This document shows, one piece after another, positions 9,742 to 18,704 of a DNA stretch of 64,000 nt. The stretch's first letter is position 1, and each line of letters begins with the position of its first letter. The translations under genes were made by a program, and so were the position numbers. Below the pieces are notes generated by a model that saw nothing but the letters and a program-made list of their open reading frames with translations, ran no database searches and had not been told where the DNA came from. This DNA is from Sphingopyxis sp. LK2115. Its GTDB lineage: Bacteria; Pseudomonadota; Alphaproteobacteria; Sphingomonadales; Sphingomonadaceae. The stretch covers positions 91,833 to 155,832 of the forward strand of contig NZ_JABWGQ010000047.1 of NCBI RefSeq assembly GCF_014595975.1, given 5' to 3'.

Positions 9742-10377
9742 ATGGATCAACGGCACGCCGCAGCGGAGGATGGCGCGGGCGAAGCGCGCGACAAGACGCC
9801 GCGCACCGAACGCGGACGCCGCACCCTGCGCAAGCTGCTCGACGCCGCAGCGGTCGAGTTCGGCGAGCGCGGCTTTCACGAAGCGTCGATCAGCGCGATC
9901 ACGCGCCGCGCAGGGACAGCGCTTGGCAGTTTTTACACCTATTTCGATTCGAAAGAGGAAATCTTCCAGGCGCTCGTCCGCTATATGAGCGAGCAACTGC
10001 GCGACCATGTGACGCCGCGCGTTCAGGCCGCACCCGACGAGATCAGCGCCGAACGCATCGGGCTGGAATCCTTCCTCGGCTTTGTGCGCGAGCATAAGGA
10101 AATCTACCGCATCATCGACGAGGCCGAGTTCGTCGATTATGCGAGCTATCGAAGCCATTATGAAACGACGGTCGAGCGCATCCGCCAGCGGCTGGAGGCA
10201 GGCGCGGTGCGCGGCGAGATTCGCGCCGACGTCGGCGAAATCCACGCCTGGGCGATCGGCGGCATGAACGTGTTTCTGGGAATGCGCTATGGTCTGTGGA
10301 ACACCGACAGCGACATATCCGAAATCGCCCGGATCGCGAATGATTTTGTGGCAAACGGGCTGAAGAAACGGAACTGA
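9742..10377 (+). CDS. TetR/AcrR-family transcriptional regulator
   Basis: A 211-residue repressor-type protein. The N-terminal helix-turn-helix spans about residues 25-70 (RRTLRKLLDAAAVEFGERGF, then ISAITRRAGTALGSFYTYFDSKEEIF), a canonical TetR domain; the rest is a ligand-binding helical domain of unknown specificity. ATG 9742 is chosen because GGAGAGGCGGAAGG precedes it and homology starts shortly after. The frame is open 38 codons upstream across the intergenic palindrome, which makes the longer version unlikely. It probably regulates itself and the divergent TonB-dependent receptor. Confidence 0.85.
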   Translation: MDQRHAAAEDGAGEARDKTPRTERGRRTLRKLLDAAAVEFGERGFHEASISAITRRAGTALGSFYTYFDSKEEIFQALVRYMSEQLRDHVTPRVQAAPDEISAERIGLESFLGFVREHKEIYRIIDEAEFVDYASYRSHYETTVERIRQRLEAGAVRGEIRADVGEIHAWAIGGMNVFLGMRYGLWNTDSDISEIARIANDFVANGLKKRN

Positions 10378-10460
10378 GGGGCTTTGGCAGCTTTGGGCGG
10401 ACTGCGCCCGCGCTTGGCCGAATGGCCGCTCTGGGGCGGGTTCCCGCCCTTGCCTTATTC

Positions 10461-10536
10461 GTCATCCCGGCGGAGGCCGGGATCTCACCCTATCGGATTG
10501 ACGCACCGGCGAGATTCTTGCCTTTGCCGGGATGAC
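10461..10536. repeat. Palindromic intergenic repeat (GTCATCCCGGC type)
   Basis: Terminal arms GTCATCCCGGC (10461-10471) and GCCGGGATGAC (10526-10536) are perfect 11-bp inverted repeats. Inside, GGCCGGGATCTC lies to the left and GGCGAGATTC to the right, extending the dyad imperfectly. It fills the gap between the TetR gene and the convergent metW. This is the form of the small REP/MITE-like elements widespread in sphingomonads. It may also terminate transcription from both sides. Confidence 0.7.
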
Positions 10537-10586
10537 GATTGGATAAACGTCCACAACCGGTCGAAAGCCGTCGCGACCTGAGCGCC

Positions 10587-11174
10587 TCAACCGCGCGCGA
10601 TCAGAAAGATCGCATGTTCGGCGCGCCAGCTTGCCGCGGCGTCGCTCGTCGGCTTGTCGCCTGACAGGTGCCAGGCGCGCTCCACCCCGATTTGCTTGGC
10701 GCGAACGAGGTCGCGAAAATCGCTGACGGTGACATGATGGATGTTCGGTGTTTCGTACCATGCAACCGGCAAGAGGCGTGTCACCGGCATCCGGCCGTTC
10801 CACAACAGCGCGAGCCGGACGCGCCAGTGGGCGAAATTGGGAAAGCTGACGAAGGCGCGCGGCGCGATGCGCAGCAGTTCGTCGACGACGCGGTCGGGCC
10901 GCTCGGTCGTTTGCAGCGTCTGCGACAGGATCGCATAGTCGAACGCATTATCGGGATAATCGGCAAGGTCGCGGTTCGCGTCGCCCTGCACCACCGATTG
11001 CCCGCGCGCGATCGCCGCGGTGACATTAGCCGGGTCGATTTCCAGCCCGCGCGCGTCGACGCCCTTGGCACCAAGCGCCACCATCAGCTCGCCATCCCCG
11101 CAGCCGATATCGAGCACGCGCGCGCCGGACGGCACGGCATCGGCGATGATCGCGAGGTCGGGACGCAGCGCCAT
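10587..11174 (-). CDS. metW: Methionine biosynthesis protein MetW
   Basis: A 195-residue class I SAM-methyltransferase fold protein: VLDIGCGDGELMVALGAKGVDARGLEID is motif I and its surroundings, and QGDANRDLADYPDNAFDYAILSQTLQ motif II. MetW forms a pair with MetX; in several proteobacteria it is needed for the acyltransferase to work in methionine synthesis. Its start overlaps the metX stop as TGATG, giving a metX-metW operon. C-terminal IHHVTVSDFRDL is typical of MetW. No other methionine genes are in the window. Confidence 0.93.
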   Translation of the reverse strand: MALRPDLAIIADAVPSGARVLDIGCGDGELMVALGAKGVDARGLEIDPANVTAAIARGQSVVQGDANRDLADYPDNAFDYAILSQTLQTTERPDRVVDELLRIAPRAFVSFPNFAHWRVRLALLWNGRMPVTRLLPVAWYETPNIHHVTVSDFRDLVRAKQIGVERAWHLSGDKPTSDAAASWRAEHAIFLIARG

Positions 11175-12295
11175 CAGCGGCCGGTCCCCAGCGCGCCCGC
11201 CACGATCCGGTCGAGCGCAGGCACGTCGAGGAGGAAACTGTCGTGGCCGAAGGGCGCCGACAGTTCGACGAAGCTCGCCGCCGCGCCGACGCTCTGCAGC
11301 GCCTGGACGATGCGCCGTGATTCGGCGGTCGGGTAAAGCCAGTCGGTGTCGAAGCTGACGAGCGTGAAGCGCACATCCCTTGCCCTGGCGAATGCGCCGG
11401 CCAGGCGGCCGTCGTGCGGTTCGGCAAGATCGAAATAATCCATCGCGCGGGTGATATAGAGATAGGCGTTGGCGTCGAACCGGTCGGTGAAGGCAAGCCC
11501 TTGGTGCCGCAAATAGGATTCGACCTGAAAATCGGCGTCGAAGCCGAAGCTCTTTATATCGCGCGCCTGCAGCCGACGGCCGAACTTTTCGGTCAGCCCC
11601 GCTTCGGACAAATAGGTGATGTGCGCCGCCATGCGCGCCACCGCGAGCCCCTTGGTGGGCGCGCGCGCGCTGCCATAATATTGGCCGTCCTGCCAGTCGG
11701 GATCGGCCATGATCGCCTGCCGCCCGACTTCGTGGAACGCGATATTCTGTGCCGAATGGCGCGCCGCGCTGGCGATGACGATCGCCGCGGCGAGGCGTTC
11801 GGGATAGGCTGCCGCCCAGGCGAGCGCCTGCATCCCGCCCATCGATCCGCCGACGACCGCGTGCAGCCGTTCGATGCCGAGATGATCGAGCAGCATCGCC
11901 TGCGCGCGGACCATGTCGGCGATGGTTATGACCGGAAAGGCCATGCCGAGCGGCGCGCCGGTCGCGGGGTCGGGGGTCGCCGGGCCGCTCGACCCCATGC
12001 AGCTGCCCAGGACATTGGCGCAGACGACGTGAAAGCGGTCGGTGTCGATCGGCTTGCCGGGACCGACCATGCGCGCCCACCAGCCGGGTTTGCCCGTCGC
12101 GGGATGGTCGCTAGCGACATATTGGTCGCCGGTGAGCGCATGGCAGACGAGCACCGCGTTCGACCTGTCGGCGTTGAGCGCGCCATAGCTTTGCCAGGCG
12201 ATCGTCACCGACGGCAGCCGATGGCCGCTGTCGAGCGGCAGCGGCGCCTCGATCGTCACGCTCTGATGCTGGATTTCGTGCAGCCGGCTCGCCAT
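11174..12295 (-). CDS. metX: Homoserine O-acyltransferase MetX
   Basis: Acylates homoserine with acetyl- or succinyl-CoA, the first committed step of methionine synthesis. The 373-residue alpha/beta hydrolase has the nucleophile elbow GGSMGG (Ser about 151), the block [12 protein letters not shown] near residue 95, and the C-terminal acid and His in [10 protein letters not shown] and GHDSFLL. Acetyl versus succinyl specificity cannot be decided by eye. Translated first in a two-gene unit with metW (TGATG overlap). The 300-base leader contains interspersed repeats; I looked for a SAM-II riboswitch and did not find its conserved core. Confidence 0.94.
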   Translation of the reverse strand: MASRLHEIQHQSVTIEAPLPLDSGHRLPSVTIAWQSYGALNADRSNAVLVCHALTGDQYVASDHPATGKPGWWARMVGPGKPIDTDRFHVVCANVLGSCMGSSGPATPDPATGAPLGMAFPVITIADMVRAQAMLLDHLGIERLHAVVGGSMGGMQALAWAAAYPERLAAAIVIASAARHSAQNIAFHEVGRQAIMADPDWQDGQYYGSARAPTKGLAVARMAAHITYLSEAGLTEKFGRRLQARDIKSFGFDADFQVESYLRHQGLAFTDRFDANAYLYITRAMDYFDLAEPHDGRLAGAFARARDVRFTLVSFDTDWLYPTAESRRIVQALQSVGAAASFVELSAPFGHDSFLLDVPALDRIVAGALGTGR

Positions 12296-12612
12296 GGGAA
12301 GGCGGGGCTAAGCGGGCAAGGGGGGCATGTCAACGATGCGCGCGCGCAGAGCCGGGGCTGGATTATTCGCGCAGCGACACCGAGCCGCCAGGGATTTGAT
12401 TCACGCGGCGACGCGGAGAAATGAAGCCAGCCGCGAAGCGGCCGTCGATCCGCGGCTTCCCGCACCACCGCAGCATGGCCGGAAAAGGGGCCATTCGGCG
12501 CCGGACAATGCCCTCCGCGTGGGTCTTTTTCGTTCCTCTTCGCGCTCCGCGCCTCTGCGCGAATCCCATCAACAAACTGGACTTGGCGGCCTTAGCCGTT
12601 AAACGGCGCGGC
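12296..12612. other. metX-hisC divergent gap with interspersed repeats
   Basis: This 317-base stretch has no supportable gene. It carries a minus-strand copy of the repeat seen before hemC (12398-12445) and a shorter relative, CCTCTTCGCGCTCCGCGCCTCTGCGCG, at about 12531-12567. Promoters for the divergent metX and hisC must lie here but none stands out. A GCCGTTAA close to hisC resembles a sigma28 -10, but it has no matching -35. Confidence 0.6.
12398..12445 (-). repeat. Interspersed GC-rich repeat, copy B
   Basis: Read on the minus strand this gives CGGCCGCTTCGCGGCTGGC followed by TTTCTCCGCGTCGCCGCG. It aligns with copy A (2001-2052) over nearly its whole length, with a 6-base deletion in the TCCGCG run. 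The opposite orientation and different neighbours show it is a dispersed element rather than a local duplication. Confidence 0.5.
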
Positions 12613-13728
12613 ATGACCGACGCGACCCCAACCCTTATGCCAAAGCCGTGGATCAGCGGCATCGCCCCCTATGTGCCCGGCAAGTCGGCGGGAGCCGACG
12701 GCCGCCCGCTCATCAAGCTGAGCGCGAACGAAAATCCGCTCGGCACGGGAGACAAGGCGCGCGCGGCCTTTGCCGCGGTGCAGGCGGCGCCCGACGCGCT
12801 GTCGCGCTATCCCGATCCCGGGTCGGTCGCGTTGCGCGCGGCGATCGCCGCCAAATATGGGCTCGATCCCGACCGGGTGATCTGTGGCAACGGGTCGGAC
12901 GAGCTGCTCCACCTGGCGGCGGGGGCCTATGCCGGCGCGGGCGACGAGATCCTCTATGTCCGCTACGGCTTTGCCGTTTACGAAATCGCCGCGCGGCGGG
13001 TCGGCGCGGTGCCCGTCGAGGCCGACGACCGCGATTTTGCCACCGACGTCGACGCGCTGCTCGCCGCGGTGACCGACAAGACGCGCGTGGTCTATCTCGC
13101 CAATCCCAACAATCCGACGGGAACGCTTGCGACGCGCGACGAGGTGGCGCGCATTCATGCCGGGCTGCCCAGGGACGCGCTGTTCGTGATCGACCAGGCC
13201 TATGCCGAATATCTGACGCCGGATCAGGACGACGGCGGGCTCGACCTGGCAAGGACGCAGCCCAACGTCTTTGTCACGCGCACCTTTTCAAAGATCCACG
13301 GCCTTGCCGCCGAACGCATCGGATGGGGCTATGCGTCCAGCGACGTGATTGCGGCGCTGCACCGTATCCGCTTGCCCTTCAACGTCACTCGCGCGGGGCA
13401 GGCGGCGGCGGTCGCGGCGCTCGGCGACGATGATTTCGTGAACCGCAGCCGCGAGCATAATGCCCGCTGGCGCGCCTGGCTGGCGCAGGAGCTGGAGAGC
13501 CTTGGCAACCATGGCGTGCGCGTCATCCCGTCGGCGACCAATTTCCTGCTCGTGCTGTTCGAGGGCCAGGTGAGCGCCGAGACCGTCTATCATCGGCTGA
13601 TGGATGCCGGTTATATCGTTCGCTGGCTGCCCGGACAGGGGATTCCGCAGGCGCTGCGCATGACGATCGGCACCGAGGACGAGACGCGCGGTCTGGCGGC
13701 GGCGATCCGCGCCGCGCTCGCCGGCTGA
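12613..13728 (+). CDS. hisC: Histidinol-phosphate aminotransferase
   Basis: PLP-dependent transamination of imidazole-acetol phosphate to histidinol phosphate; homologues also act on aromatic amino acids. The 371 residues start at ATG 12613. The upstream frame is open only through repeat DNA. Motifs include [23 protein letters not shown] (PLP ring stacking and Asn), [10 protein letters not shown] (Asp) and [19 protein letters not shown] with the Schiff-base Lys (about 227). The stop overlaps the tyrC start (TGATG). The coupling with an arogenate/prephenate dehydrogenase suggests it also serves tyrosine and phenylalanine synthesis. Confidence 0.93.
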   Translation: MTDATPTLMPKPWISGIAPYVPGKSAGADGRPLIKLSANENPLGTGDKARAAFAAVQAAPDALSRYPDPGSVALRAAIAAKYGLDPDRVICGNGSDELLHLAAGAYAGAGDEILYVRYGFAVYEIAARRVGAVPVEADDRDFATDVDALLAAVTDKTRVVYLANPNNPTGTLATRDEVARIHAGLPRDALFVIDQAYAEYLTPDQDDGGLDLARTQPNVFVTRTFSKIHGLAAERIGWGYASSDVIAALHRIRLPFNVTRAGQAAAVAALGDDDFVNRSREHNARWRAWLAQELESLGNHGVRVIPSATNFLLVLFEGQVSAETVYHRLMDAGYIVRWLPGQGIPQALRMTIGTEDETRGLAAAIRAALAG

Positions 13729-14642
13729 TGCCTGCAACGTCGCGCGTCGCGCGCGTCGCGATCGTCGGACTGGGCCTGATCGGGTCATCCATCGCGCGCG
13801 CCGTGTCGGCGCGGCTGCCCGGCGTTGCGGTGACGGGCTATGACGCGAAGGATTCGGTGCGCGCCGAAGCGCGGGCGCTGGGGCTTTGCGACATGATCGC
13901 CGACGACCCGGCGGATGCCGTCGCCGATGCCGATCTTGTCGTGCTTGCGGTGCCCGTCGGACGGATGGCCGAAGCGGCGGCGGCGATCGCGCCGGGGCTG
14001 AAACCGCAAGCGATCATCTCTGACGTAGGATCGTCGAAGGCGGGGGTCGCCGCCGCGCTCGCCAAAGCCTTGCCCGATCATGCCGTCATTCCGGCACACC
14101 CCGTCGCGGGGACCGAAAACAGTGGGCCCGCCGCGGGTTTTGCGACGCTGTTCGAGGGGCGCTGGTGCATCGTGACCCCGCTTGCGAGCGCGCCGCAGGA
14201 TGCCGTGACGGCCGTGACGTCATTCTGGGAGGCGCTCGGCGCGCGGGTCGAGACGATGGACGCGGCGCATCACGACATGGTGCTCGCGGTGACGAGCCAC
14301 CTGCCGCACCTCATCGCTTACACGATCGTCGGCACCGCGAGCGAGCTTGAGGAAGTCACCGAGAGCGAGGTCATCAAATATTCCGCAGGCGGTTTTCGCG
14401 ATTTCACGCGCATCGCGGCGAGCGACCCGGTAATGTGGCGCGACGTCTTCCTTGCCAACAAGGACGCCGTGCTCGCAACGCTCCAGCGCTTCAACGAGGA
14501 TCTGACCGTGCTGCAACAGGCGATCCGCCGCGGCGACGGCGCGCGGCTGGAGGAATGGTTCACGCGCACGCGCGCGATCCGGCGCTCGATCATCGAACAG
14601 GGACAGGATGATGCGGCGCCCGATTTCGGGCGCAGGCATTAG
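13728..14642 (+). CDS. tyrC: Prephenate/arogenate (cyclohexadienyl) dehydrogenase
   Basis: NAD(P)-dependent oxidative decarboxylation of prephenate or arogenate toward tyrosine. A 304-residue protein with Rossmann loop VAIVGLGLIGSSIARAV (residues about 10-26), the signature ISDVGSSKAGV, the PAHPVAGTENSGP block with the catalytic His, and TSHLPHLIAYTI. There is no chorismate mutase or ACT domain, so this is a stand-alone TyrC-type enzyme. It overlaps hisC by one base, hence probably co-translated. Substrate preference is not decidable here. Confidence 0.9.
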   Translation: MPATSRVARVAIVGLGLIGSSIARAVSARLPGVAVTGYDAKDSVRAEARALGLCDMIADDPADAVADADLVVLAVPVGRMAEAAAAIAPGLKPQAIISDVGSSKAGVAAALAKALPDHAVIPAHPVAGTENSGPAAGFATLFEGRWCIVTPLASAPQDAVTAVTSFWEALGARVETMDAAHHDMVLAVTSHLPHLIAYTIVGTASELEEVTESEVIKYSAGGFRDFTRIAASDPVMWRDVFLANKDAVLATLQRFNEDLTVLQQAIRRGDGARLEEWFTRTRAIRRSIIEQGQDDAAPDFGRRH

Positions 14643-14655
14643 GCGGCAAAAGGCC

Positions 14656-14747
14656 CGGAATCCGTTCGTATCGCGCGAAGTCGAGACAGGTTTGCACCGC
14701 CCGACCCGTCGCGCGCCCTGACCGCGCTCGGCGCAAACGGGATTCAG
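14656..14747. repeat. Palindromic repeat at the tyrC-plsC junction
   Basis: The sequence CCGTTCGTATCGCGCGAAGTCGAGACAG lies inside a larger imperfect dyad: GGAATCCGTTCG on the left and CAAACGGGATTC on the right. It resembles the element CCGTTCG...GTCGAG...CGAACGG at 21221-21254 and belongs to a repeat type common in sphingomonads. Its right end touches the plsC stop codon. It lies between two convergent genes, where a hairpin could serve as terminator. Confidence 0.5.
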
Positions 14748-15475
14748 GGGGCGGCATTGCCTTCCAGCAACGCCTCGGCCGGGTTCAGCGCATTGATTGC
14801 TGCCCGCACGCGCGCTTCGGCCTCGTCGCGCGGCAGGCCGGGGGGGACGGTTTCGCCGACGCGATAGGTGATCGTGCCGGGCCATTTGACCCAGCGCCGC
14901 GGCGGATAGGCGATGCCGCTGTTCACCGCGACGGGGATGACCGGCACGCCGAGCAGGCGGTACATGCCCGCGAAACCGGGGCGCAGCGCGGGCGCCTGCC
15001 CGTGCGGCACGCGCGTGCCCTCGGCGAAGAGGACGAGCGGACGACCGCTGGCGAGCGCGGCCTTCGCCGCGCCGAGCATCGCGCGCATCGCCTTGCCGCC
15101 GCCGTCGCGGTCAACGGGAATCAGCCCGTAGAAATGCGCTGCCTGGCCCCAGACCGGGATCGAAAACAGCTCTTCTTTCGCGAACACCGCAGGATGGCGG
15201 AAGAGCAGCGGCTGCTCGATCGTCTCGAACGCGCTTTCATGCTTGAAAACGTAAAGCACCGGACTGTCGGGCATCTCGCCCTCCACGGCGATCCGCTGGC
15301 CGAGCACGAAACGGCAGAGCAGCCGGTGAAAGCGCGCCCAGACGCGCACGAAGGCGATCGTCGCGCGGTGCGAGATCGGCAGTGCGACGACCGCGCCGAT
15401 CGACGCGACGCTGCTCATCAGGACGAACAGCAGCCAGAAGATGATCGAGCGGCAAAGGGCGAGGGCGGTGCGCAC
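14744..15475 (-). CDS. plsC: 1-acyl-sn-glycerol-3-phosphate acyltransferase
   Basis: Adds the second acyl chain to lysophosphatidic acid at the inner membrane. The 243-residue protein has an N-terminal hydrophobic segment (about residues 8-32), the motif-I region KHESAFETIEQP (His79) and FAEGTR (motif III), followed by the PVIPVAVNSG strand. Motif I reads H-x4-E where most family members have H-x4-D; this conserved change of the charge-relay acid is notable but probably tolerated. The gene is the last of a minus-strand group ftsE-ftsX-ydcF-like-plsC with small gaps. Confidence 0.88.
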   Translation of the reverse strand: MRTALALCRSIIFWLLFVLMSSVASIGAVVALPISHRATIAFVRVWARFHRLLCRFVLGQRIAVEGEMPDSPVLYVFKHESAFETIEQPLLFRHPAVFAKEELFSIPVWGQAAHFYGLIPVDRDGGGKAMRAMLGAAKAALASGRPLVLFAEGTRVPHGQAPALRPGFAGMYRLLGVPVIPVAVNSGIAYPPRRWVKWPGTITYRVGETVPPGLPRDEAEARVRAAINALNPAEALLEGNAAP

Positions 15476-15485
15476 GGCGGGGCGT

Positions 15486-16016
15486 TTACAGGCCGAGCAG
15501 GCCGCCCGCCAGCCCCGCGAGATATTTATGATATTCGCGGAACAACGTCGCCAGATTCGGCTGGCTGCGCACCGCGTCGGGCACGATCGTCACATCCTTG
15601 CCGACCGCGCGGCCGATTTCATATTCGGCGCGGCGCATGTGCCAGTCGGTCGTGACCAGCCGGATACTCTTGTAATCGCGGCGTTTGGCCCAGGCGGCGA
15701 CCTCGGTGGCGTTCGAGCGCGTGTCCTCCGCCTCGAACCCCAGCGCGACGCAGCAATCGAACAAGGCGATGGGGCGGTCATATTCGGCGGCGAGTTCGCG
15801 CGGTTTGACCTCGCGCGCGACGCCGCTGATCAGAAGGCGCCTGGCATCGCCTGCCTCAAGCCGTTCGAGCGCGCGGTCGATGCGGCCGGGGCCGCCGGTG
15901 ACGACGACGATCGCATCGGTCTTTTGCGGCGGCGCGGGTAAAGGCAAGAGCAGCGCGAACCAGGCGAAACCCAGCACCCAAGCAAGAAACAGCAGCGAGA
16001 TCAGGCGCTTGATCAT
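15486..16016 (-). CDS. YdcF/DUF218-family membrane protein
   Basis: A 176-residue protein with one N-terminal TM segment (about residues 4-27) and a DUF218 domain. The hallmarks are DAIVVVTGGPGRIDRALERL, LISGVAREVKPRELA, ALGFEAEDTRSNATEVAAWA and RLVTTDWHMRRAEYE. The family includes SanA/ElyC-type envelope proteins; biochemical function remains poorly defined. Its ATG overlaps the ftsX stop (ATGA), so it is expressed with ftsEX, consistent with an envelope role. Here DCC replaces the more common EN-rich loop, but the TRSNATE motif is intact. Confidence 0.8.
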   Translation of the reverse strand: MIKRLISLLFLAWVLGFAWFALLLPLPAPPQKTDAIVVVTGGPGRIDRALERLEAGDARRLLISGVAREVKPRELAAEYDRPIALFDCCVALGFEAEDTRSNATEVAAWAKRRDYKSIRLVTTDWHMRRAEYEIGRAVGKDVTIVPDAVRSQPNLATLFREYHKYLAGLAGGLLGL

Positions 16017-16918
16017 AACATCTTCTTGAGTGCGGCGAGCAGCGTCTGGCGCGCCGTCAGGGCAGCGAGCGCGATAGCCAATAGCGGCAGCGCCAGCAAG
16101 AGCGCCCATCCCACGGGGCCGAGCGACGCCGTCGCGGCGAGCCCCGCGGTCACCCCCGACCATTGCCAGCCGACAAGCAGCAGGATCGCGGCGGCGACCA
16201 GACTGCCAAGCGCGATGCCATAAGCGGTGTCGATCGCGATCCGGCGCTGGAACAGCCGCGCGATCTGGCGGTCGGTCGCGCCGATCAGGTGCAGCATCTC
16301 GATCGTCGCATAATGGGTGCCGAGCGCCGCGCGCGCGGTCATGATCACCACGGCGGCGCTCGCGAGCGTCATCAGCAGGACCAGCCCCGCCGCGATCCAG
16401 GCGAGCGAGCGGATCAGCCGCGCGACCGGACCGAGCCATTCGGCATGCGGGATGATCCGCGCGCCCGGCGCTTCGCGCGCGACCAGCGCTTCGAGCGCCG
16501 CCATCGCGCCCGCGCGGTCGCCGCCGACGAAGTCGATGTCGACGAGAGCGGGCAGCGGCAGCGAACGCAGCAGCGGGTCGTCGCCTTCGGCACTGCCGAA
16601 CCATTGGCCAAGCATTGCCTGCAATTCCTCGCGCTCGACCGTGCGCGCCGACCGGACGAAGGGCGCGGTGTCGGCCGCGCGCCGGAGCGCCGCGGCCTGC
16701 GCGGCGCGCGTCATCGGATTGGCGGTGACAATCTGGACGGTGACGCGGCCCGCGATCGCATCGCCGATCGCATTGGCCGCGCGCGCGAGCCCGACCCCGG
16801 CAGCGGCGGCGAGCAAGGTCAGCATCATCAGGATCGCGACGATCCACGGCGTCGGCCCCGACAGGCGACGGTCGGGGAGCAGTCGGCGATGCTGGACGGG
16901 AACGCGCGGGATCAGCAT
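16013..16918 (-). CDS. ftsX: Cell division protein FtsX (ABC permease)
   Basis: Membrane partner of FtsE in the divisome, controlling periplasmic peptidoglycan hydrolases. The 301 residues have four predicted TM segments: about 25-48, then after a large periplasmic loop about 170-195, 215-240 and 265-290. This is the FtsX layout. The loop segment VQIVTANPMTRAAQ and the region near MLHLIGATDRQIARLFQ are typical. It follows ftsE by 10 bases and overlaps the ydcF-like gene. Sequence is diverged, so identification rests partly on the ftsE neighbour. Confidence 0.88.
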   Translation of the reverse strand: MLIPRVPVQHRRLLPDRRLSGPTPWIVAILMMLTLLAAAAGVGLARAANAIGDAIAGRVTVQIVTANPMTRAAQAAALRRAADTAPFVRSARTVEREELQAMLGQWFGSAEGDDPLLRSLPLPALVDIDFVGGDRAGAMAALEALVAREAPGARIIPHAEWLGPVARLIRSLAWIAAGLVLLMTLASAAVVIMTARAALGTHYATIEMLHLIGATDRQIARLFQRRIAIDTAYGIALGSLVAAAILLLVGWQWSGVTAGLAATASLGPVGWALLLALPLLAIALAALTARQTLLAALKKML

Positions 16919-16928
16919 CGGTAACCCG

Positions 16929-17657
16929 TCAGGCCCGGTTCGGCGGATAGCGCAGCGCGCCGGTGGGGTCAGAAAGGCGCCCTTTTTCGAGCCGCATCAT
17001 CTGCGCATTTTCGATGCGGCTGATGAGATGAATGTCATGCGTCGCGACGACGACGGTGGTGCCGAGGCGATTAAGCGCCTCGAACAGCCCCAGGAGGCGC
17101 ATCGCCATGTCGGGATCGACGTTGCCCGTCGGCTCGTCGGCGACGAGCAGTTGCGGGCGCGCGATCACCGCGCGCGCGATCGCGACGCGCTGCTGCTCGC
17201 CGCCCGACAGCGTCGGCGGAAAGGCGTCGGCGCGTTCGCCAAGGCCGATCCAGCTCAGCATCTCGCCGACCGGCCCCGCCAGATCCGCTTCGCCGACCCC
17301 CGCGATGCGCAGCGGCAACGCGATATTGTCGCGCGCGCTCAAATGCGGGATCAGGCGGAAATCCTGGAACACGACGCCGATGCGGCGACGAAAGCCCGGC
17401 AGGCGGTGGCGCGGCATCGCGACCAGATCTTCGCCGAACAGGCGGACGATGCCGCGGCTCGGCCGCTGCGCCAGATAGAGCATTTTCAGAAGCGACGTCT
17501 TGCCTGCGCCCGACGCGCCGGTGAGGAAATAAAAGCTGCCGGGTTGCAGGTTGAAACTGATGTCTGAAAGCACCTCGGCATCGGGGCCGTAACGCAGACC
17601 GACGCCGCTGAACTCGACCATCGCGCCGCCGGGGCGCATCGGGGCCGCGTCGGTCAT
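16929..17657 (-). CDS. ftsE: Cell division ATP-binding protein FtsE
   Basis: ABC ATPase of the FtsEX complex. The 242-residue product has Walker [10 protein letters not shown] (about residue 48), Q-loop [13 protein letters not shown], signature LSGGEQQR, Walker [13 protein letters not shown] and H-loop [10 protein letters not shown]. The ATG at 17657 is preferred because homology begins at [12 protein letters not shown] just downstream; the frame is open further upstream without similarity. First gene of a minus-strand group with ftsX, a DUF218 gene and plsC. Confidence 0.93.
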   Translation of the reverse strand: MTDAAPMRPGGAMVEFSGVGLRYGPDAEVLSDISFNLQPGSFYFLTGASGAGKTSLLKMLYLAQRPSRGIVRLFGEDLVAMPRHRLPGFRRRIGVVFQDFRLIPHLSARDNIALPLRIAGVGEADLAGPVGEMLSWIGLGERADAFPPTLSGGEQQRVAIARAVIARPQLLVADEPTGNVDPDMAMRLLGLFEALNRLGTTVVVATHDIHLISRIENAQMMRLEKGRLSDPTGALRYPPNRA

Positions 17658-17814
17658 CGCGTCGCACTCGGGTGCGCGACGGGGCGCACGGCCTCGAGGA
17701 ACAGGGGCGCTGGTCCGCTCATCCCGCTGCCTCTCGCACGGCTCTTGCCCAAGGACAAGCCGCGAGTGAACGCGGCGCTTGCAACACCGCGAATCAGCGT
17801 GTTTAGAGAGGGCC

Positions 17815-18579
17815 ATGATCCTCGCCTGCCCGTCGTGCCACACGCGCTATGTCGTTCCCGATACCGCCATCGGACCCGCGGGCCGCACCGTGCGCTGTGC
17901 CAATTGCCGCCATAGCTGGTTCCAGCAGCCCGCCGCCGCGCCGCCGCCGCCCGATGCCATCGTCCCGCCGGGCGTCGCCGCCGAACCCGCGCCCGAGGCG
18001 AAACCGGCGCCGACCCCGGCCCCCGCCGCGACCTATTCCGACTTTCCCGAACCCGATCCGGTGCCGCCCCCGCCGGCCTTCGCCGCCGAGCCGCCGCCGC
18101 GTCCGGCTCCCCCGGCCGACGACGCGCCCTTGCCCTTCCGCCGCCCGCGCCGCAACCCCGCGCGGCGCTGGACGATCATCGCTGCAAGCGCCGCGGCGCT
18201 GATGCTGGCGGCGACGGGCGCGCTCGCCTGGTTCGGGCTGCCCGGCTGGGCCGAGGGGCTGGGCCTGCCCGGCGGCACTGCCGAGCCTGATCTGGTGATC
18301 GAACTGCCGCCCAATCAGGATCACCGTGAACTCGCCGACGGCACGATCTATTTCGCCGCGTCGGGGGTGATCATCAACCCGACCGACCGCGAACAGCGCG
18401 TGCCGCCGATTCTTGCCGAATTGCGCGATGCGCAGGGGACGATCGTTTACAGCTGGACGATCAAGCCGCCGGTGCGGACGCTGCCGCCCAATGAAAAGGT
18501 CAATTTCAGCGAGGCAAAGCTCGACATCCCGCGCCGCGCGACGCAGCTGACGGTAAGCTGGGCGCTACCCAGGGGGTAA
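17815..18579 (+). CDS. MJ0042-type zinc-ribbon, proline-rich single-TM protein
   Basis: A 254-residue protein starting with a zinc ribbon, [12 protein letters not shown]...RCANCRHSW, with Cys at about 5, 8, 28 and 31. A Pro/Ala-rich linker (about 40-110) and a TM segment (about 120-140) follow, then an extracytoplasmic domain ([27 protein letters not shown]) of the DUF3426 kind. Such proteins are common beside ftsEX in alphaproteobacteria. Function is not established; topology suggests a sensor or scaffold linking cytoplasm and envelope. It is divergent from ftsE with about 155 bases between them. Confidence 0.75.
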   Translation: MILACPSCHTRYVVPDTAIGPAGRTVRCANCRHSWFQQPAAAPPPPDAIVPPGVAAEPAPEAKPAPTPAPAATYSDFPEPDPVPPPPAFAAEPPPRPAPPADDAPLPFRRPRRNPARRWTIIAASAAALMLAATGALAWFGLPGWAEGLGLPGGTAEPDLVIELPPNQDHRELADGTIYFAASGVIINPTDREQRVPPILAELRDAQGTIVYSWTIKPPVRTLPPNEKVNFSEAKLDIPRRATQLTVSWALPRG

Positions 18580-18704
18580 GAAGCGGCCCTGTTGACCCGT
18601 TCGCATCCGTATTCGTCATCGCTTCGCTCGCAAGGGCGGCGTGGCGGGCGCGTATCGACAATCGCCGACGCTTCGTGAATCCGGTCCTGTCTGGCGTCAC
18701 GCCG

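Noticed and set aside
12296..12420. Possible SAM-II riboswitch in the metX leader
   Set aside because: The conserved pseudoknot core could not be found; the leader consists largely of interspersed repeat.
12586..12612. GCCGTTAA just before hisC resembling the sigma28 -10 box
   Set aside because: There is no CTTAA or CTCAA box 14 bases upstream, and hisC is not a motility gene.
18580..18704. GTCATCGCTTCGCTCGC in the gap after the zinc-ribbon gene as a REP element
   Set aside because: No second arm or matching copy within the window; could be a decayed repeat but cannot be supported.
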